The notes beneath the pieces are model-generated. The model made no database searches, was not told the DNA's origin, and saw only the letters and a list, made by a program, of their open reading frames with translations. This document shows, one piece after another, positions 50,518 to 59,704 of a stretch of DNA of 64,000 nt. Within the stretch, counting starts at the first letter, position 1. Every line of letters begins with the position of its first letter. This DNA comes from UBA10161 sp038891035 (GTDB lineage: Archaea > Micrarchaeota > Micrarchaeia > Anstonellales > Anstonellaceae): NCBI GenBank assembly GCA_038891035.1, contig JAWAEW010000001.1, positions 1 through 64,000 of the forward strand, written 5' to 3'. Made by a program: the position numbers and the translations under genes.

Positions 50518-51324
50518 ATGGATTTTAGGGCTTTTTTCATGTTTGTGCTGCTCGTTTTGCCGGCCTTTTCAGTAAAAGTCCTTTATCCAGTGGTTACAGA
50601 TATAAGTCAGCAAAGCCAAATTGAAATTGGCACCGTAGGGCCTGGCCAAACCTTTGCAGTTGCAGTTGATCCTAAAGTCTATACCGGGGGCAAATACGGG
50701 CTGGGCGGTGCTTATGATCTGCTTGTAGCAGCCAAGCTTCCAGAAGGATGGAGCTCAACGCCTTCCAAGCTTTATTCCAATCCCTTGCAGGCCGAGGTGA
50801 CGGTTTCAAAAGATGCAGCAGATGGGGAATATGAAGTAGAGTTTATTTTGTGGGATGAGGCAGGAAGCGAAGGGTTGGGAGAAAATGTAACCTTTGTGGC
50901 AAAGGTATTTGTAAGCCATGACATAGTTGATATGAAAGTTGAGCCGCCTTTTCTTTCTGTTGGTGCCGGACAACCTGCACGCTATAGCATCAAAGTGCTC
51001 AACAAGGGCATTGCAAACGACATTTTTACCATAAGCTCATCTGGAGTGAGCAATTGGGCGTTTCAGCGAAGCATATATATACCAGCAGGGACCAGTCGCA
51101 CTATCTCATATGAAGTAGTTGGCAACGAAGAAGCATCCTATAGCGTGCGCATTAGCACGCGTTCTGTTTCAAGCGACAAAATATCTGCTTCATCTGTTGT
51201 CAAACTCGAAGTGCATACAAATTTGCTTTCTGACTGGAAAGCAATAAATAGAGGAGTCCTTCTTTTTCCCTTGACTCAAGCATCTTTGTATTTTGTTGCA
51301 GGACTGCTTTCGCTTCTGTTTTGA
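50518..51324 (+). CDS. Secreted, C-terminally anchored protein with NEW3-type beta domains
   Basis: 268 residues from ATG 50518. Signal peptide FRAFFMFVLLVLPAFS, then two Ig-like beta domains: ISQQSQIEIGTVGPGQTFAVAVDPKVY (about 30-120) and VDMKVEPPFLSVGAGQPARYSIKVLNKGIANDIFTISSSG (about 130-225). Near the end is one hydrophobic helix (GVLLFPLTQASLYFVAGLLSLLF). NEW3/CARDB-type surface domains are the closest likeness. It precedes elp3 by 9 bp, perhaps on one transcript. Confidence 0.7.
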   Translation: MDFRAFFMFVLLVLPAFSVKVLYPVVTDISQQSQIEIGTVGPGQTFAVAVDPKVYTGGKYGLGGAYDLLVAAKLPEGWSSTPSKLYSNPLQAEVTVSKDAADGEYEVEFILWDEAGSEGLGENVTFVAKVFVSHDIVDMKVEPPFLSVGAGQPARYSIKVLNKGIANDIFTISSSGVSNWAFQRSIYIPAGTSRTISYEVVGNEEASYSVRISTRSVSSDKISASSVVKLEVHTNLLSDWKAINRGVLLFPLTQASLYFVAGLLSLLF

Positions 51325-51333
51325 GGTGCTTTT

Positions 51334-52980
51334 GTGACCTATGCTTCAAAAGCTTATGATGCTGCCAGATTGCAAAAACTGCTTGGAAGAATTCCAGCTT
51401 ACCGTCCAGCTTCTACATCATCCAAACAAGACGCTCTTCGTCTAAAGGCTGCAAAAGAAGCAGCAAACCTAATTTTGAAAAAGAAATTTGGAATCGAGGA
51501 TGCCAAGAGAGCGGTCGCAGAAAAATACCGACTCCATTTTTTGAAAAATTCAGAAATTTTGAAATTTGTACCTTCTTCATTTTCTGAATTGAGAGAACGC
51601 CTTGTCAAATCACCTACGCGAACTCTTTCTGGGGTTTCCCCGATTGCAATAATGCCGCCTCCTGCCCCGTGTGGAGGAAGCTGCATTTATTGTCCAAAAG
51701 GAGAAGGTGCCCCGCAATCTTACACCGGCTTTGAGCCAACCACGATGAGGGCAATCCAGAATGGCTATTCTGCAAGCAGACAAATAGCTGCAAGAATTTC
51801 ACAGTATATTTCACAGGGTCATAAAGTAGATAAATGCCATCTTATCGTAATGGGTGGAACTTTTCTTTATGGGTTTGACTTTGCAGCCAGGCACTCATTC
51901 ATGAAAGAAGCGTTTGAAACTCTCAATAAAAAGAAAGCCCAAAATCTCAAAGAAGCAATTGATCAAAACGAATTCGCCCCACACAAAGCAGTAGGTGTTA
52001 CGTTTGAGACTCGCCCTGATTTCGGTCTGCAGCCTCATGCAGATGAGATGCTTTTAATGGGTGGCACTCAAGTTGAACTCGGGGTGCAAGCACTTTCAGA
52101 TAGAGTATATAGAATCGTAAAAAGAGGCCACAAACTTTCAGACGTAGTTGCTTCCACCCAAGCACTCAAAGACAGTGGATTTAAAGTGTGCTATCACATG
52201 ATGCCAGGCCTTTTTTCCACTCCCGCCCAAGACATCGGCTACTTTCGAAAGCTTTTTTCCAGCCAGGATTTTCAGCCAGATATGCTCAAAATATATCCTA
52301 CCCTTGTTTTACGTGGGACCGAGCTTTACCAGCTTTGGAAACAAGGCAAATTCTTGCCATATGATACTTTGAAAGCGGCAGAAGTAATTTCACAAGCGAC
52401 AAAATTCATACCTCCCTACGCAAGAGTAATGAGAATACAGCGCGACATCCCATCGCCTTTGGTGGAAGCCGGAGTAAAGAATTCGAATTTGGCACAAATA
52501 GTTGAAGAGAAATTAAGACAGATGGGACAAAAGTGCAGATGCATCCGCTGCAGAGAGGCAGGAAGCGCCCAGAGAAAAAGCCGCACTCTTAAGCCGCTTA
52601 AGCTGACGCTACAAAGGATAGATTACAAAGCTTCCAAAGGGAAAGAGGTTTTCCTATCGTTTGAAGATACTAATCAGGATGTGCTTGTCGGTTTTATCCG
52701 GCTTCGCATGCCTTACAGGCCACATAGGGCAGAGCTTGAAGATGCATGCGTAGTGAGAGAACTTCATGTGTATGGACAGGAGGTGGCTGTCGGAGAGCAT
52801 GAAGAGGGCAAACTTCAGCACAAAGGTATCGGCAGCCTTCTGCTTTCTGCAGCAGAGGAAATTGCAAAAAAAGAATTCGGCGTTTCAAAGCTTTGCGTGA
52901 TTTCCGGGCCAGGTGCCAGGGGCTATTACCGAAAGAAAGGATATATTTTGTTTGGCCCTTATATGGCAAAAAGCCTTTGA
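51334..52980 (+). CDS. elp3: Elongator-type tRNA uridine-34 acetyltransferase Elp3
   Basis: 548 residues from GTG 51334 (RBS GAGGTG). Uses a radical SAM domain plus a GNAT domain to place a carboxymethyl group on wobble uridine in tRNA. Seen: the radical-SAM cluster motif GGSCIYCPKGEGAPQSYTGFEPTTMRA, FETRPDFGLQPHADEML, QLGVQALSD-type sequence (VELGVQALSDRVYRIVKRGH), YHMMPGLFSTPAQD, and the C-terminal acetyltransferase end GIGSLLLSAAEEIAKKEFGVSKLCVISGPGARGYYRKKGY. Full length. This is a common archaeal gene. Confidence 0.95.
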   Translation: MTYASKAYDAARLQKLLGRIPAYRPASTSSKQDALRLKAAKEAANLILKKKFGIEDAKRAVAEKYRLHFLKNSEILKFVPSSFSELRERLVKSPTRTLSGVSPIAIMPPPAPCGGSCIYCPKGEGAPQSYTGFEPTTMRAIQNGYSASRQIAARISQYISQGHKVDKCHLIVMGGTFLYGFDFAARHSFMKEAFETLNKKKAQNLKEAIDQNEFAPHKAVGVTFETRPDFGLQPHADEMLLMGGTQVELGVQALSDRVYRIVKRGHKLSDVVASTQALKDSGFKVCYHMMPGLFSTPAQDIGYFRKLFSSQDFQPDMLKIYPTLVLRGTELYQLWKQGKFLPYDTLKAAEVISQATKFIPPYARVMRIQRDIPSPLVEAGVKNSNLAQIVEEKLRQMGQKCRCIRCREAGSAQRKSRTLKPLKLTLQRIDYKASKGKEVFLSFEDTNQDVLVGFIRLRMPYRPHRAELEDACVVRELHVYGQEVAVGEHEEGKLQHKGIGSLLLSAAEEIAKKEFGVSKLCVISGPGARGYYRKKGYILFGPYMAKSL

Positions 52981-53034
52981 ATGTCTCAGCTTTGTTTTTA
53001 AATTTCAATGCAGCCACTTTCTGTGGGTGTTTTC

Positions 53035-54294
53035 TTGTCCAAGATTGTCCGTGTGCATGCCAGGCAGGTTTTAGATTCCCGCGGCAATCCCACTATACAA
53101 GCAGAAATATTTTCGCAGAAAGGCTTTGGTTCAGCCATTGCGCCTGCAGGTGCCTCTACAGGTTCACATGAAGCAGTTGAGCTTCGTGACGGTGGAAGCC
53201 GGTTTAACGGCAAGGGAGTGCAAAATGCAGTTGCTTTAATAAAAAGTGAAATTCACTCAGCGCTTAGAGGCAAAGAGGTTTCAAACCAAAAAGCAATTGA
53301 CAGCATCTTGTGCAAGTTGGACGGCACAAAAAATAAATCCCGTCTTGGGGCAAATTCAACAACTGCAGTTTCAATTTCTGCTGCAAAATGCGCTGCTTCA
53401 GAAAAAAAAGTCAGTCTTTATCGCATTCTTGGAAAATCCTTCCTATTACCCTGCCCTTTCCTTAATGTAATAAATGGGGGGAAGCACTCTGGAAGCGGGA
53501 TTTCAATTCAGGAGTTTATGCTGGTTCCAGCAGGATTCAGCAGCTTCTCCGAGGCTTTGTATGCAGCAGCAGAGGTATATCATGGATTGGGAACAATGAT
53601 TTCGCAAAAATACGGCCGCATTTTCCTTGGGGTTGGGGACGAAGGAGGCTTTACCCCACCTTGCAAAAGCGCATACGAGGTTCTTACCTTGCTTGAAGAT
53701 GCAGTTTCAGAATGCGGCTTTGTCGGCAAAATCAAGTTTGCAATTGACGCTGCAGCTTCTTCATTCTTCCAGTCGCATACAAAAGCCTATCTGCTGGATG
53801 GAAAGTTGCTTTCAGCCGGTCAGCTTCTGGATTTTTATTCAGACCTTGCGTCTTCATTTCCTATTGTTTCAATTGAAGATCCTTTTGAAGAAGACTCGTT
53901 TTGGGATTTTGCACTGCTTCGCAAAAAGCTTTCTGGCAAAGTCCAAATAGTAGGGGACGACTTGTTTGTCACTAGCATTTCAAGGATACAGCAAGGTATC
54001 AGGGCATCTTCTGCATCTGCTTTGCTTTTGAAGGTCAATCAGATTGGAACATTAAGCGAGGCGTTGGAGGCAGTCGCCCTCTGCCGAAAACACAATATGG
54101 CTGTGATGGTCTCCCACCGCTCAGGTGACAGCGAAGATTCGGCAATCTCGGACATTGCAGTTGGGATTGGATGTGGGCAAATAAAAGCAGGTGCCCCTGC
54201 TCGCTCAGAAAGGACTGCAAAATACAACCGTCTCATTCAAATCGAAGAGGAGCTTAGTGGCAAATTTGCCCAAGACAAAGCATTTAGATTCTAG
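53035..54294 (+). CDS. eno: Enolase
   Basis: About 419 residues from TTG 53035 (SKIVRVHARQVLDSRGNPTIQAEI); an in-frame ATG at 53008 would add nine residues without a good ribosome site. Converts 2-phosphoglycerate to phosphoenolpyruvate. Seen: GAPAGASTGSHEAVEL (here AIAPAGASTGSHEAVEL), NVINGGKHSGSGISIQEFMLVP, IEDPFEEDSF, GDDLFVTSISRI, KVNQIGTLSEALEAV, SHRSGDSEDSAISDIAVGIGCGQIKAGAPARSERTAKYNRL. All active-site motifs are present. Confidence 0.95.
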   Translation: MSKIVRVHARQVLDSRGNPTIQAEIFSQKGFGSAIAPAGASTGSHEAVELRDGGSRFNGKGVQNAVALIKSEIHSALRGKEVSNQKAIDSILCKLDGTKNKSRLGANSTTAVSISAAKCAASEKKVSLYRILGKSFLLPCPFLNVINGGKHSGSGISIQEFMLVPAGFSSFSEALYAAAEVYHGLGTMISQKYGRIFLGVGDEGGFTPPCKSAYEVLTLLEDAVSECGFVGKIKFAIDAAASSFFQSHTKAYLLDGKLLSAGQLLDFYSDLASSFPIVSIEDPFEEDSFWDFALLRKKLSGKVQIVGDDLFVTSISRIQQGIRASSASALLLKVNQIGTLSEALEAVALCRKHNMAVMVSHRSGDSEDSAISDIAVGIGCGQIKAGAPARSERTAKYNRLIQIEEELSGKFAQDKAFRF

Positions 54295-54608
54295 ATAAGC
54301 CCATACTTTTTCTTTATTCCAAATTCAGGATGGTTTGCAACATCACTTAGCTGATCCACCAAATAAGAAACAAGCCTCTTTGCAACTTCTGCCTCCTCAT
54401 TGCTCATATTTGCGTAATTGCTTTGAATGTTGCTTCGCCATTCCCACTGCGCAGCTATCTTGCTTTTGTTTCCTTCCCTTCCAATTTCATGCAAGCCAAT
54501 GATTACAAGCAAATAAGGCCTGCCTTCGTTTTGCTCCAAAAGCTTTGCATCTGTTTCATCTGCAATCTTGCGCAAAGTCTGTTCTGCTTCTTTTAAGTCA
54601 GCTTCCAT
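54291..54608 (-). CDS. Hypothetical protein, unknown
   Basis: 105 residues, mixed helix and strand (RPYLLVIIGLHEIGREGNKSKIAAQWEWRSNIQSNYANMSNEEAEVAKRLVSYLVDQLSDV). No signal peptide. The middle has an exposed Trp-Glu-Trp pair, perhaps a binding site. Its stop overlaps the convergent eno stop by 4 bp. No family recognised. Confidence 0.6.
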   Translation of the reverse strand: MEADLKEAEQTLRKIADETDAKLLEQNEGRPYLLVIIGLHEIGREGNKSKIAAQWEWRSNIQSNYANMSNEEAEVAKRLVSYLVDQLSDVANHPEFGIKKKYGLI

Positions 54609-54660
54609 AAATAAAATCCATCAAGCCAATTTTTAAGTATATTTGAAAAAGGTGGTTGGG

Positions 54661-55179
54661 TTGGACTTTTTCGAGGTTGTTGAAAAAAGAGTTTCCGTAA
54701 GAGATTTTCTGCAAAAGCCAATTGAGCCTGACAAGCTCAAAAAAATACTCTCTTCGGCTCTTCTTGCCCCTTCGGCAGGAAATCTCCAATCTTACCGGAT
54801 AGTTGTAATAAAAGACGCAACTCTGAAGGAAAAACTTGCTTGCGCATGTTTCGCGCAAGAGTTCGTTTCGCAAGCGCCTGTTGTGCTTGTTTTCTTAGCA
54901 GACAGTATGCGCTCACAAGCAAAATACGGCACTCGCGGCGCAAGCCTTTATTGCGTCCAAGACGCAACAATTGCAGCAGCCTACTGCCAGCTTGCAGCAG
55001 CAGCACTTGGGTTGGGAAGCGTATGGGTAGGGGCATTTGAAGATGAAGAAGTTTCATCTCTTGTGAAAGCAAAACAGCATGAGATGCCAGTTGCAGTATT
55101 GCCAATCGGATATGCGGCCTGTCAGCAGATAAGACCAAGAAGGCAATCAATCACAAAAAAAGTATCAGTTGTCCCATAA
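54661..55179 (+). CDS. Nitroreductase-family FMN enzyme
   Basis: 172 residues from TTG 54661 (GGTGGTTGGG ahead); an earlier TTG at 54643 is less likely. FMN-dependent reductase fold: FFEVVEKRVSVRDFLQKPIEPDKLKKILSSALLAPSAGNLQSYRIVVI at the N-terminus and AAALGLGSVWVGAFEDEEVSSL near the end, then VAVLPIGYAACQQI. It uses NAD(P)H to reduce nitro compounds or quinones; the substrate is unknown. A TATA-like TTTTAAGTATATTTG lies upstream. Confidence 0.88.
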   Translation: MDFFEVVEKRVSVRDFLQKPIEPDKLKKILSSALLAPSAGNLQSYRIVVIKDATLKEKLACACFAQEFVSQAPVVLVFLADSMRSQAKYGTRGASLYCVQDATIAAAYCQLAAAALGLGSVWVGAFEDEEVSSLVKAKQHEMPVAVLPIGYAACQQIRPRRQSITKKVSVVP

Positions 55180-55223
55180 ATTCTTTGGATATGCAGTTTA
55201 GTTTTCTTATTTTTGTGAAGAAG

Positions 55224-55296
55224 CGCCCCGGGCAGGACTTGAACCTGCGACCTGTGGATTAACAGTCCACCGCTCTACCAACTGAGCTACCGAGGC
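55224..55296 (-). tRNA. tRNA-Asn(GTT)
   Basis: 73 nt without intron. Acceptor GCCTCGG pairs with CCGGGGC (one G-U), discriminator G. D stem GCTC/GAGC, anticodon stem GTGGA/TCCAC around CT-GTT-AA, T stem GCAGG/CCTGC with loop TTCAAGT. Only two bases separate it from tRNA-Phe upstream on the same strand. Confidence 0.95.
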
Positions 55297-55298
55297 AA

Positions 55299-55391
55299 TG
55301 CCACAGGCCGGATTTGAACCAGCAACACATCGGTTTCAGATCTCATTTTGAGTCTTCAGCCGATTGCTCTCCCAGGTTGAGCTACTGTGGC
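55299..55391 (-). tRNA. tRNA-Phe(GAA) with a 19-nt intron
   Basis: Acceptor GCCACAG pairs with CTGTGGC, discriminator A. D stem GCTC/GAGC, anticodon stem ATCGG/CCGAT, T stem GCTGG/CCGGC. The anticodon loop CT-GAA-G is interrupted at 37/38 by 19 nt (55335-55353), which folds as CTCA-AAA-TGAG with AGA/TCT at its base. Without it the tRNA has 74 nt. It forms a two-gene cluster with tRNA-Asn. Confidence 0.93.
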
Positions 55392-55473
55392 ACAGTTGCA
55401 TGTTTGTGCAGTGGTGATTATAAAAGATTAGCCTTTTCAAAGCGATTTTATTGTTTGTGCAAGAAAGATTTGC

Positions 55474-55899
55474 ATGGTTTGGAAAATCGATGAAGTGGAT
55501 CGCCAAATCCTGCAGATTTTACAAGCTGATGCCAGCATCACAAACGAAGAGATCGGCAAAAAAGTAGGGCTTTCTGAACCTGCTGTTAGACGCAGAGTAA
55601 AAAATTTAGTTAAGCAAGGGATAATAAGGCGTTTCACAATCGACATTTCAGAAAGCTGGAGTGTGAGTGCCTTAGTGCTGGTTTCGACTTCACCTGAAGC
55701 CAACCAAGAAAAGCTGATGAAATTGATCTGCTTGCAGGAATGGGTCAAATCCGCATGGGAAATTTCTGGCGAGATGGATATTGCAGTGATGGTTTGCGCG
55801 CCAGACCTTGAATCGCTCAACAGATGTATAGATGAAATAAGGAAAATAAGCGGCGTAGTAAAGACCCAAACCCACATTATAATGAAAAAAAGGAAATAG
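55474..55899 (+). CDS. Lrp/AsnC family transcriptional regulator
   Basis: 141 residues. N-terminal helix-turn-helix (about 1-50: IDEVDRQILQILQADASITNEEIGKKVGLSEPAVRRRVKNLVKQGIIRRF), then the ligand-binding RAM domain (about 65-140: SALVLVSTSPEANQEKLMKLICLQEW ... ISGEMDIAVMVCAPDLESLNRCIDEIRKISGVVKTQTHI). Senses amino acids and forms DNA-bound octamers. It may act on the adjacent peptidase or tRNA genes, which is untested. Its stop adjoins the convergent peptidase stop. Confidence 0.92.
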   Translation: MVWKIDEVDRQILQILQADASITNEEIGKKVGLSEPAVRRRVKNLVKQGIIRRFTIDISESWSVSALVLVSTSPEANQEKLMKLICLQEWVKSAWEISGEMDIAVMVCAPDLESLNRCIDEIRKISGVVKTQTHIIMKKRK

Positions 55900-57036
55900 C
55901 TAATTTCTCATCAAATCCGAAAATATCCTGACCAGCTGCAAATAGCTTTTCTTTGTTATCCATTCATTTGCAGAGTGCTCATTTGCACCAAGCGGTCCAA
56001 CACTTATCACAGGCACCTCAAGCAAAGCAAGGACGTTTTCATCTGCGACAGATGCTCCATAAGCATAAACAGGCTTGCCAGCATGCTTTTTTACTGCAGC
56101 CTCAACCAGCTTTACGGTAGGGCTTTTTTTGGGAGTAAGATAAGGCGAAAGATATGGGGTTTTGCGCGGCTTTAGGTGCACTTGGATGCGCTTTCTGTTT
56201 ATTTCTCTAAATTCACCTCTAGCATAAAGGGATCTGATAAAAGCCTTGGTTTGCAGAAGTGCAGTCTTAGGGGTTTGCGGTGGGACGAGATGGCGGTCAA
56301 GCTCAATAATTGCCTCTTGCGGAACAGAAAGTGAGGTGCTTTCTGCACAGATTCTTCTGACAAATTGGGTGGGCGGAGGGAGAAGCGGATGCGAGCCAAG
56401 CTGTGCATTCATCTTATTCAGATGCATCACCAGTCGGCAAGCTTCATCTATCGCATTTATCCCCTTTTGGGCATGCGCACCGTGGGCAGAAGTACCAGGC
56501 ACAAAGATTTCAAGCACGCATCTTCCTCGTCTGCCCAAAGTTATCTGCCTTGGCCCAAGACATCTGCCTAATGCAGACGCAATCTCCCCAGTAATTACTG
56601 CCTCCACGTCATTTGCGAATCCGCTTTTCAGTAAAGCAAAAGCACCCTCAGAGATGTTTTCCTCATCAACACAAAATGCAACCTTTATTCTTCTTTCAGT
56701 AGTCTGTTTGCAGGCGCAAATAGTTGCAGCTATCCCCGCTTTCATGTCAAATACTCCAAGCCCATAAAGCCTTCCATCCTTTTGCGTGAGGCAAAATGGA
56801 TCATGACTCCATTTCCCATATGGTGGTACAGTATCCATATGTCCATAGAAAAGTAGAGGCTTATCTTGACTTCCTCTTTCCCCAACCACGTTGAACCTTC
56901 CATCAGGCAGCCAAATTCTTTTGGTGGCAAAGCCTGCTTGCTGGAGCTGTTTTTCGAGGAATTCGGCCAATTTCTTCTCGTTTCCAGTTATTGAATTGAT
57001 AGAAACAATCTTCTTCAAAAGAGAAACTTCGTCCAT
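55900..57036 (-). CDS. M20-family metallopeptidase (ArgE/DapE/LysK-like)
   Basis: 378 residues from ATG 57036 (GGTGGTTTG before it). Co-catalytic zinc enzyme that removes an acyl or amino acid group. Seen: GHMDTVPPYGKWSHDPF (first His and Asp), CVDEENISEGAFALL (Glu-Glu catalytic pair), VPGTSAHGAHAQKG (dimer-domain His) and the C-terminal GANEHSANEWITKKSYLQL. The gene follows a GNAT-type acetyltransferase by 8 bp, so the pair may add and remove an acyl group on the same metabolite. Confidence 0.85.
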   Translation of the reverse strand: MDEVSLLKKIVSINSITGNEKKLAEFLEKQLQQAGFATKRIWLPDGRFNVVGERGSQDKPLLFYGHMDTVPPYGKWSHDPFCLTQKDGRLYGLGVFDMKAGIAATICACKQTTERRIKVAFCVDEENISEGAFALLKSGFANDVEAVITGEIASALGRCLGPRQITLGRRGRCVLEIFVPGTSAHGAHAQKGINAIDEACRLVMHLNKMNAQLGSHPLLPPPTQFVRRICAESTSLSVPQEAIIELDRHLVPPQTPKTALLQTKAFIRSLYARGEFREINRKRIQVHLKPRKTPYLSPYLTPKKSPTVKLVEAAVKKHAGKPVYAYGASVADENVLALLEVPVISVGPLGANEHSANEWITKKSYLQLVRIFSDLMRN

Positions 57037-57044
57037 CAAACCAC

Positions 57045-58004
57045 CTATTTTGCATAAAATACCTGAAGAGATTCATAGTCGTGGTTTTGTTGGTAATCAA
57101 AATTGCGGTCGCTTACTAGCATGCAATGGAAAGGAAGTCTACCACCATATTCCATCCCGGCTTCTCGAGAAGATTTAAGTACAGGAAGCCATGGTGCCCT
57201 ATCTTCTGCGTAAATTAATGCGTCAGGATAGATACTGCGGATAAGCTTTATGGCAGCAACTTGCAAAGCGGTAATCAGGCCCTTGCCCCTTTCTGCTTTG
57301 AAGGTTGCAAAATCAGAAAGCTCAAAAAGCCTTACTAACTGTCCATCCACTTCAAAGCTGCACCTCTCTGCAATAAGCACGGAGGCAATTTTGCCCTCGG
57401 CATTCCTTGCTAGAACTACTCTATTTCCATTGTTAAGCATATAATTTATGGCGTCCTCATTTATCTCAAAGGTGTACTTTGCATAAGCTTCTGAATACAA
57501 ATTAAGCAAAGTTTGAATATCCTCCCTGCCTTTTGTGGAAAAGCAAATCCGATACCCTGCTCTTTCCACCCTTTCTAATGCCTTTTCTTCGGGGATAGGT
57601 TTTATCGTAGAAAGCACACGCTGTATATTTTCCATCTCATTTTTTGTGGTTTCAGCATCAGGAATCCTTCCTTGTCTGTTTGCACCAAAATAGACAAAAT
57701 CAAACCCTTCAATTGCTCTGTCTGCAGGAATTTTTGCTTCCACTTCAAACTTTGTTCCCCTCATTATTTCTTCAATTAGGCCTTTTTTCACAAATGCCCG
57801 CACCGTAGTTCTGCTTGCGGAAGGATGCCTGCCTTCAAAATCGCTTATCTTGCAGAAAAACTCTTCCAGATCTTCTCTTTTGCAAATCAGCTTTCCGCAA
57901 ATTCCTTTTATCCTGCTGTTTCTCTCATCATAATAAAGTCCCACAGAGCCTATGCTGCCTACCTTCGGATTCTTTGTATAAGCAACTGCCTGCTCAAGCG
58001 CCAT
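57045..58004 (-). CDS. GNAT-family acetyltransferase
   Basis: 319 residues. The C-terminal half (about 165-290) shows a GNAT pattern: EINEDAINYMLNNGNRVVLARNAEGKIASVLIAERCSFEV, LSDFATFKAERGKGLITALQVAAIKLIRSIYPDALIYAEDRAPW, an R-G-K-G-L acetyl-CoA motif, and a conserved GMEYGGRLPFHC. The first 160 residues may be a separate substrate domain. It resembles lysine-acetylating enzymes, including AblB, only distantly. The promoter is a very A/T-rich stretch upstream (58005-58107), with TTATATTTATAAAAA on the minus strand. Confidence 0.7.
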   Translation of the reverse strand: MALEQAVAYTKNPKVGSIGSVGLYYDERNSRIKGICGKLICKREDLEEFFCKISDFEGRHPSASRTTVRAFVKKGLIEEIMRGTKFEVEAKIPADRAIEGFDFVYFGANRQGRIPDAETTKNEMENIQRVLSTIKPIPEEKALERVERAGYRICFSTKGREDIQTLLNLYSEAYAKYTFEINEDAINYMLNNGNRVVLARNAEGKIASVLIAERCSFEVDGQLVRLFELSDFATFKAERGKGLITALQVAAIKLIRSIYPDALIYAEDRAPWLPVLKSSREAGMEYGGRLPFHCMLVSDRNFDYQQNHDYESLQVFYAK

Positions 58005-58107
58005 TTTTATCGCATGTTCTTTTGCCCGAAGTTTTTATAAATATAACTTTTTTCGTTTTTTATTTTTTTAAAATTATAATCTTTTAGAAAATTTTTAACG
58101 AAATTAG
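58005..58107 (-). promoter_or_regulatory. A/T-rich promoter/terminator region between acetyltransferase and CoA-binding gene
   Basis: Extremely A/T-rich. On the minus strand TTATATTTATAAAAA (about 58034-58048) forms the likely TATA box for the acetyltransferase gene, whose ATG at 58004 is then close to the transcript start. Runs of A and T near 58060-58090 may end the upstream CoA-binding transcript. Confidence 0.5.
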
Positions 58108-58557
58108 TTAATTTTCAGATTTCAGCTTCATATGCTCCTTCATCATGCATCTGTCCATGACAAAAAGCATCCCAGCTTTTTTTGCTATCGCTTCAGCCTC
58201 CTGGCTTATCACCCCCTCCTGAAGCCAGACTGCCTTTACACCCAATCTTGCTGCTTCCTGCACCACCGAAGGTACTACTTCCGGCTTGCGAAACACGTCT
58301 ACTACATCTATCTTATCTGGAATTGATGCAAGATCAGGATAGCATTTTTTACCTCTCCATTCTTGCAAATTCGGATTTACAGGTACTATGTCGTATCCTT
58401 GGCTTGCAAGATACTCTGCTACGTGAAAACTTGGCCGATCTTGTTTGTCAGAAATTCCAACAATCGCAATTCTTTTCATGTCCAATATTTTTCTAATAGT
58501 CTCTTTCTCACCGGAAAGATAATCTTTCGGAAGGCAAACGTTAGGAGGTTTTTGCAT
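58108..58557 (-). CDS. CoA-binding domain protein
   Basis: 149 residues from ATG 58557 (GGTGAGGGAG ahead). Rossmann-type CoA-binding domain: IAIVGISDKQDRPSFHVAEYLASQGYDIVPVNPNLQEWRGKKCYPDLASIPDKIDVVDVFRKPEVVPSVVQEAARLGVKAVWLQEGV. Stand-alone members are common in archaea and bacteria. Its job is not known, though it is related to the CoA-binding half of acyl-CoA synthetases. The start overlaps the end of trm1 by 17 bp, so the genes are coupled. Confidence 0.88.
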   Translation of the reverse strand: MQKPPNVCLPKDYLSGEKETIRKILDMKRIAIVGISDKQDRPSFHVAEYLASQGYDIVPVNPNLQEWRGKKCYPDLASIPDKIDVVDVFRKPEVVPSVVQEAARLGVKAVWLQEGVISQEAEAIAKKAGMLFVMDRCMMKEHMKLKSEN

Positions 58558-59653
58558 CTCCCTCACCACCGTTCATTATCTTTTTTACTACATCAATAGG
58601 CGCATTGGTTCTTACAGCAGTTGGGCAAAAGTGCGTTCTTGATGCAGCAAACCCTTCTGCTTGCAAAGATGATATCATTTCGTTTATCGGAATAATCCTA
58701 TGCTTTGTTTTAGATGCAACGTTATGCAAATCATAATAGCCATATCCCCCTATTTCACACTCCTGCCGCATCAGCAGCAGCAATCGATTGATTTGTTCTT
58801 TTTCCTGATAATTTCTGCTTTGATTTAGCTGAATCATATCTTGGATAGTACTTTTTTCCCAAAGCGGACCCATCCATAAAGGGCCTGCCCATGAGATCTT
58901 CGAGCCGCAAGAAGAGCAAACAAGAGCCTGAGGCATCCTTTCTGCAAATCTGGCCAAGCAAGCGGGGCAATAAAGCCCAAATCCTATGCTTTTAACGGCT
59001 TCTACTGCTCTTTTTGCTCCAGTGCGCATTTTGAAGATAACCTTTATGTAATGCTGGTGCGATAGCGTAAGTATAGGAATCGCCTCGAGATTGAATTGGG
59101 CAGAGCAAAGCACAGTTTTTGCTATCAGTATCCTTGCGGCATTTTCATGGCACATATCGTTGTTTGCAGGCACTGCACCATAGTTTTTTATGCAAGCAGA
59201 ATAATGGGCCCCACAAAGAACCGCGGTGTCAGTTGCAGTTAAAGATAGGAATCCTTCCTTTTTTCTAGCAAGGCATTTGCATGCGTCGAACAAGAACAAA
59301 GCAGGCGACCCAAAAGGGTCAAGCTCTACGAAGTCAAACTCACCTTCCTGAAAAAACAATGAGGCATCCTGCCTTTTCACAGAACATCTGATTTTATTTG
59401 CCTTTGCATTTTTTCTTGCACATTGCGTGGCAATCTTGCTCCGGTCGCACAGTGTCAATACCCCTACATTTTCATTTTCCTTTTTGTAGCGTAGCCCCCT
59501 CACTCCACTTGCGCACATTACATCGGCAACCGATATTTCCTTTCTGACCGCCCCCACAGCAAGACTACATATACTTCTGCAAAGCTTCATTTGCGGATTG
59601 TAAAATACTCCTTTTGGGACGGAAAGCTTAACTAAACCTTCAACTATTTGCAT
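58541..59653 (-). CDS. trm1: tRNA (guanine26-N2)-dimethyltransferase
   Basis: 370 residues, full length. Methylates G26 in tRNA. Seen: GVFYNPQMKLCRSICSLAVGA, the SAM site DVMCASGVRGLRY, ELDPFGSPALFLFDAC, LSLTATDTAVLCGA, the ALCG-type motif, and a zinc ribbon at CPACLARFAERMPQALVCSSCGS. The C-terminal FAASRTHFCPTAVRTNAPIDVV is conserved in this family. A complete gene with an ATG at 59653. Confidence 0.95.
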   Translation of the reverse strand: MQIVEGLVKLSVPKGVFYNPQMKLCRSICSLAVGAVRKEISVADVMCASGVRGLRYKKENENVGVLTLCDRSKIATQCARKNAKANKIRCSVKRQDASLFFQEGEFDFVELDPFGSPALFLFDACKCLARKKEGFLSLTATDTAVLCGAHYSACIKNYGAVPANNDMCHENAARILIAKTVLCSAQFNLEAIPILTLSHQHYIKVIFKMRTGAKRAVEAVKSIGFGLYCPACLARFAERMPQALVCSSCGSKISWAGPLWMGPLWEKSTIQDMIQLNQSRNYQEKEQINRLLLLMRQECEIGGYGYYDLHNVASKTKHRIIPINEMISSLQAEGFAASRTHFCPTAVRTNAPIDVVKKIMNGGEGDAKTS

Positions 59654-59704
59654 GCTTCACTTCACTTCAGCAAGTGATAAAAAACATTATTGGAAAAGAG
59701 GCTT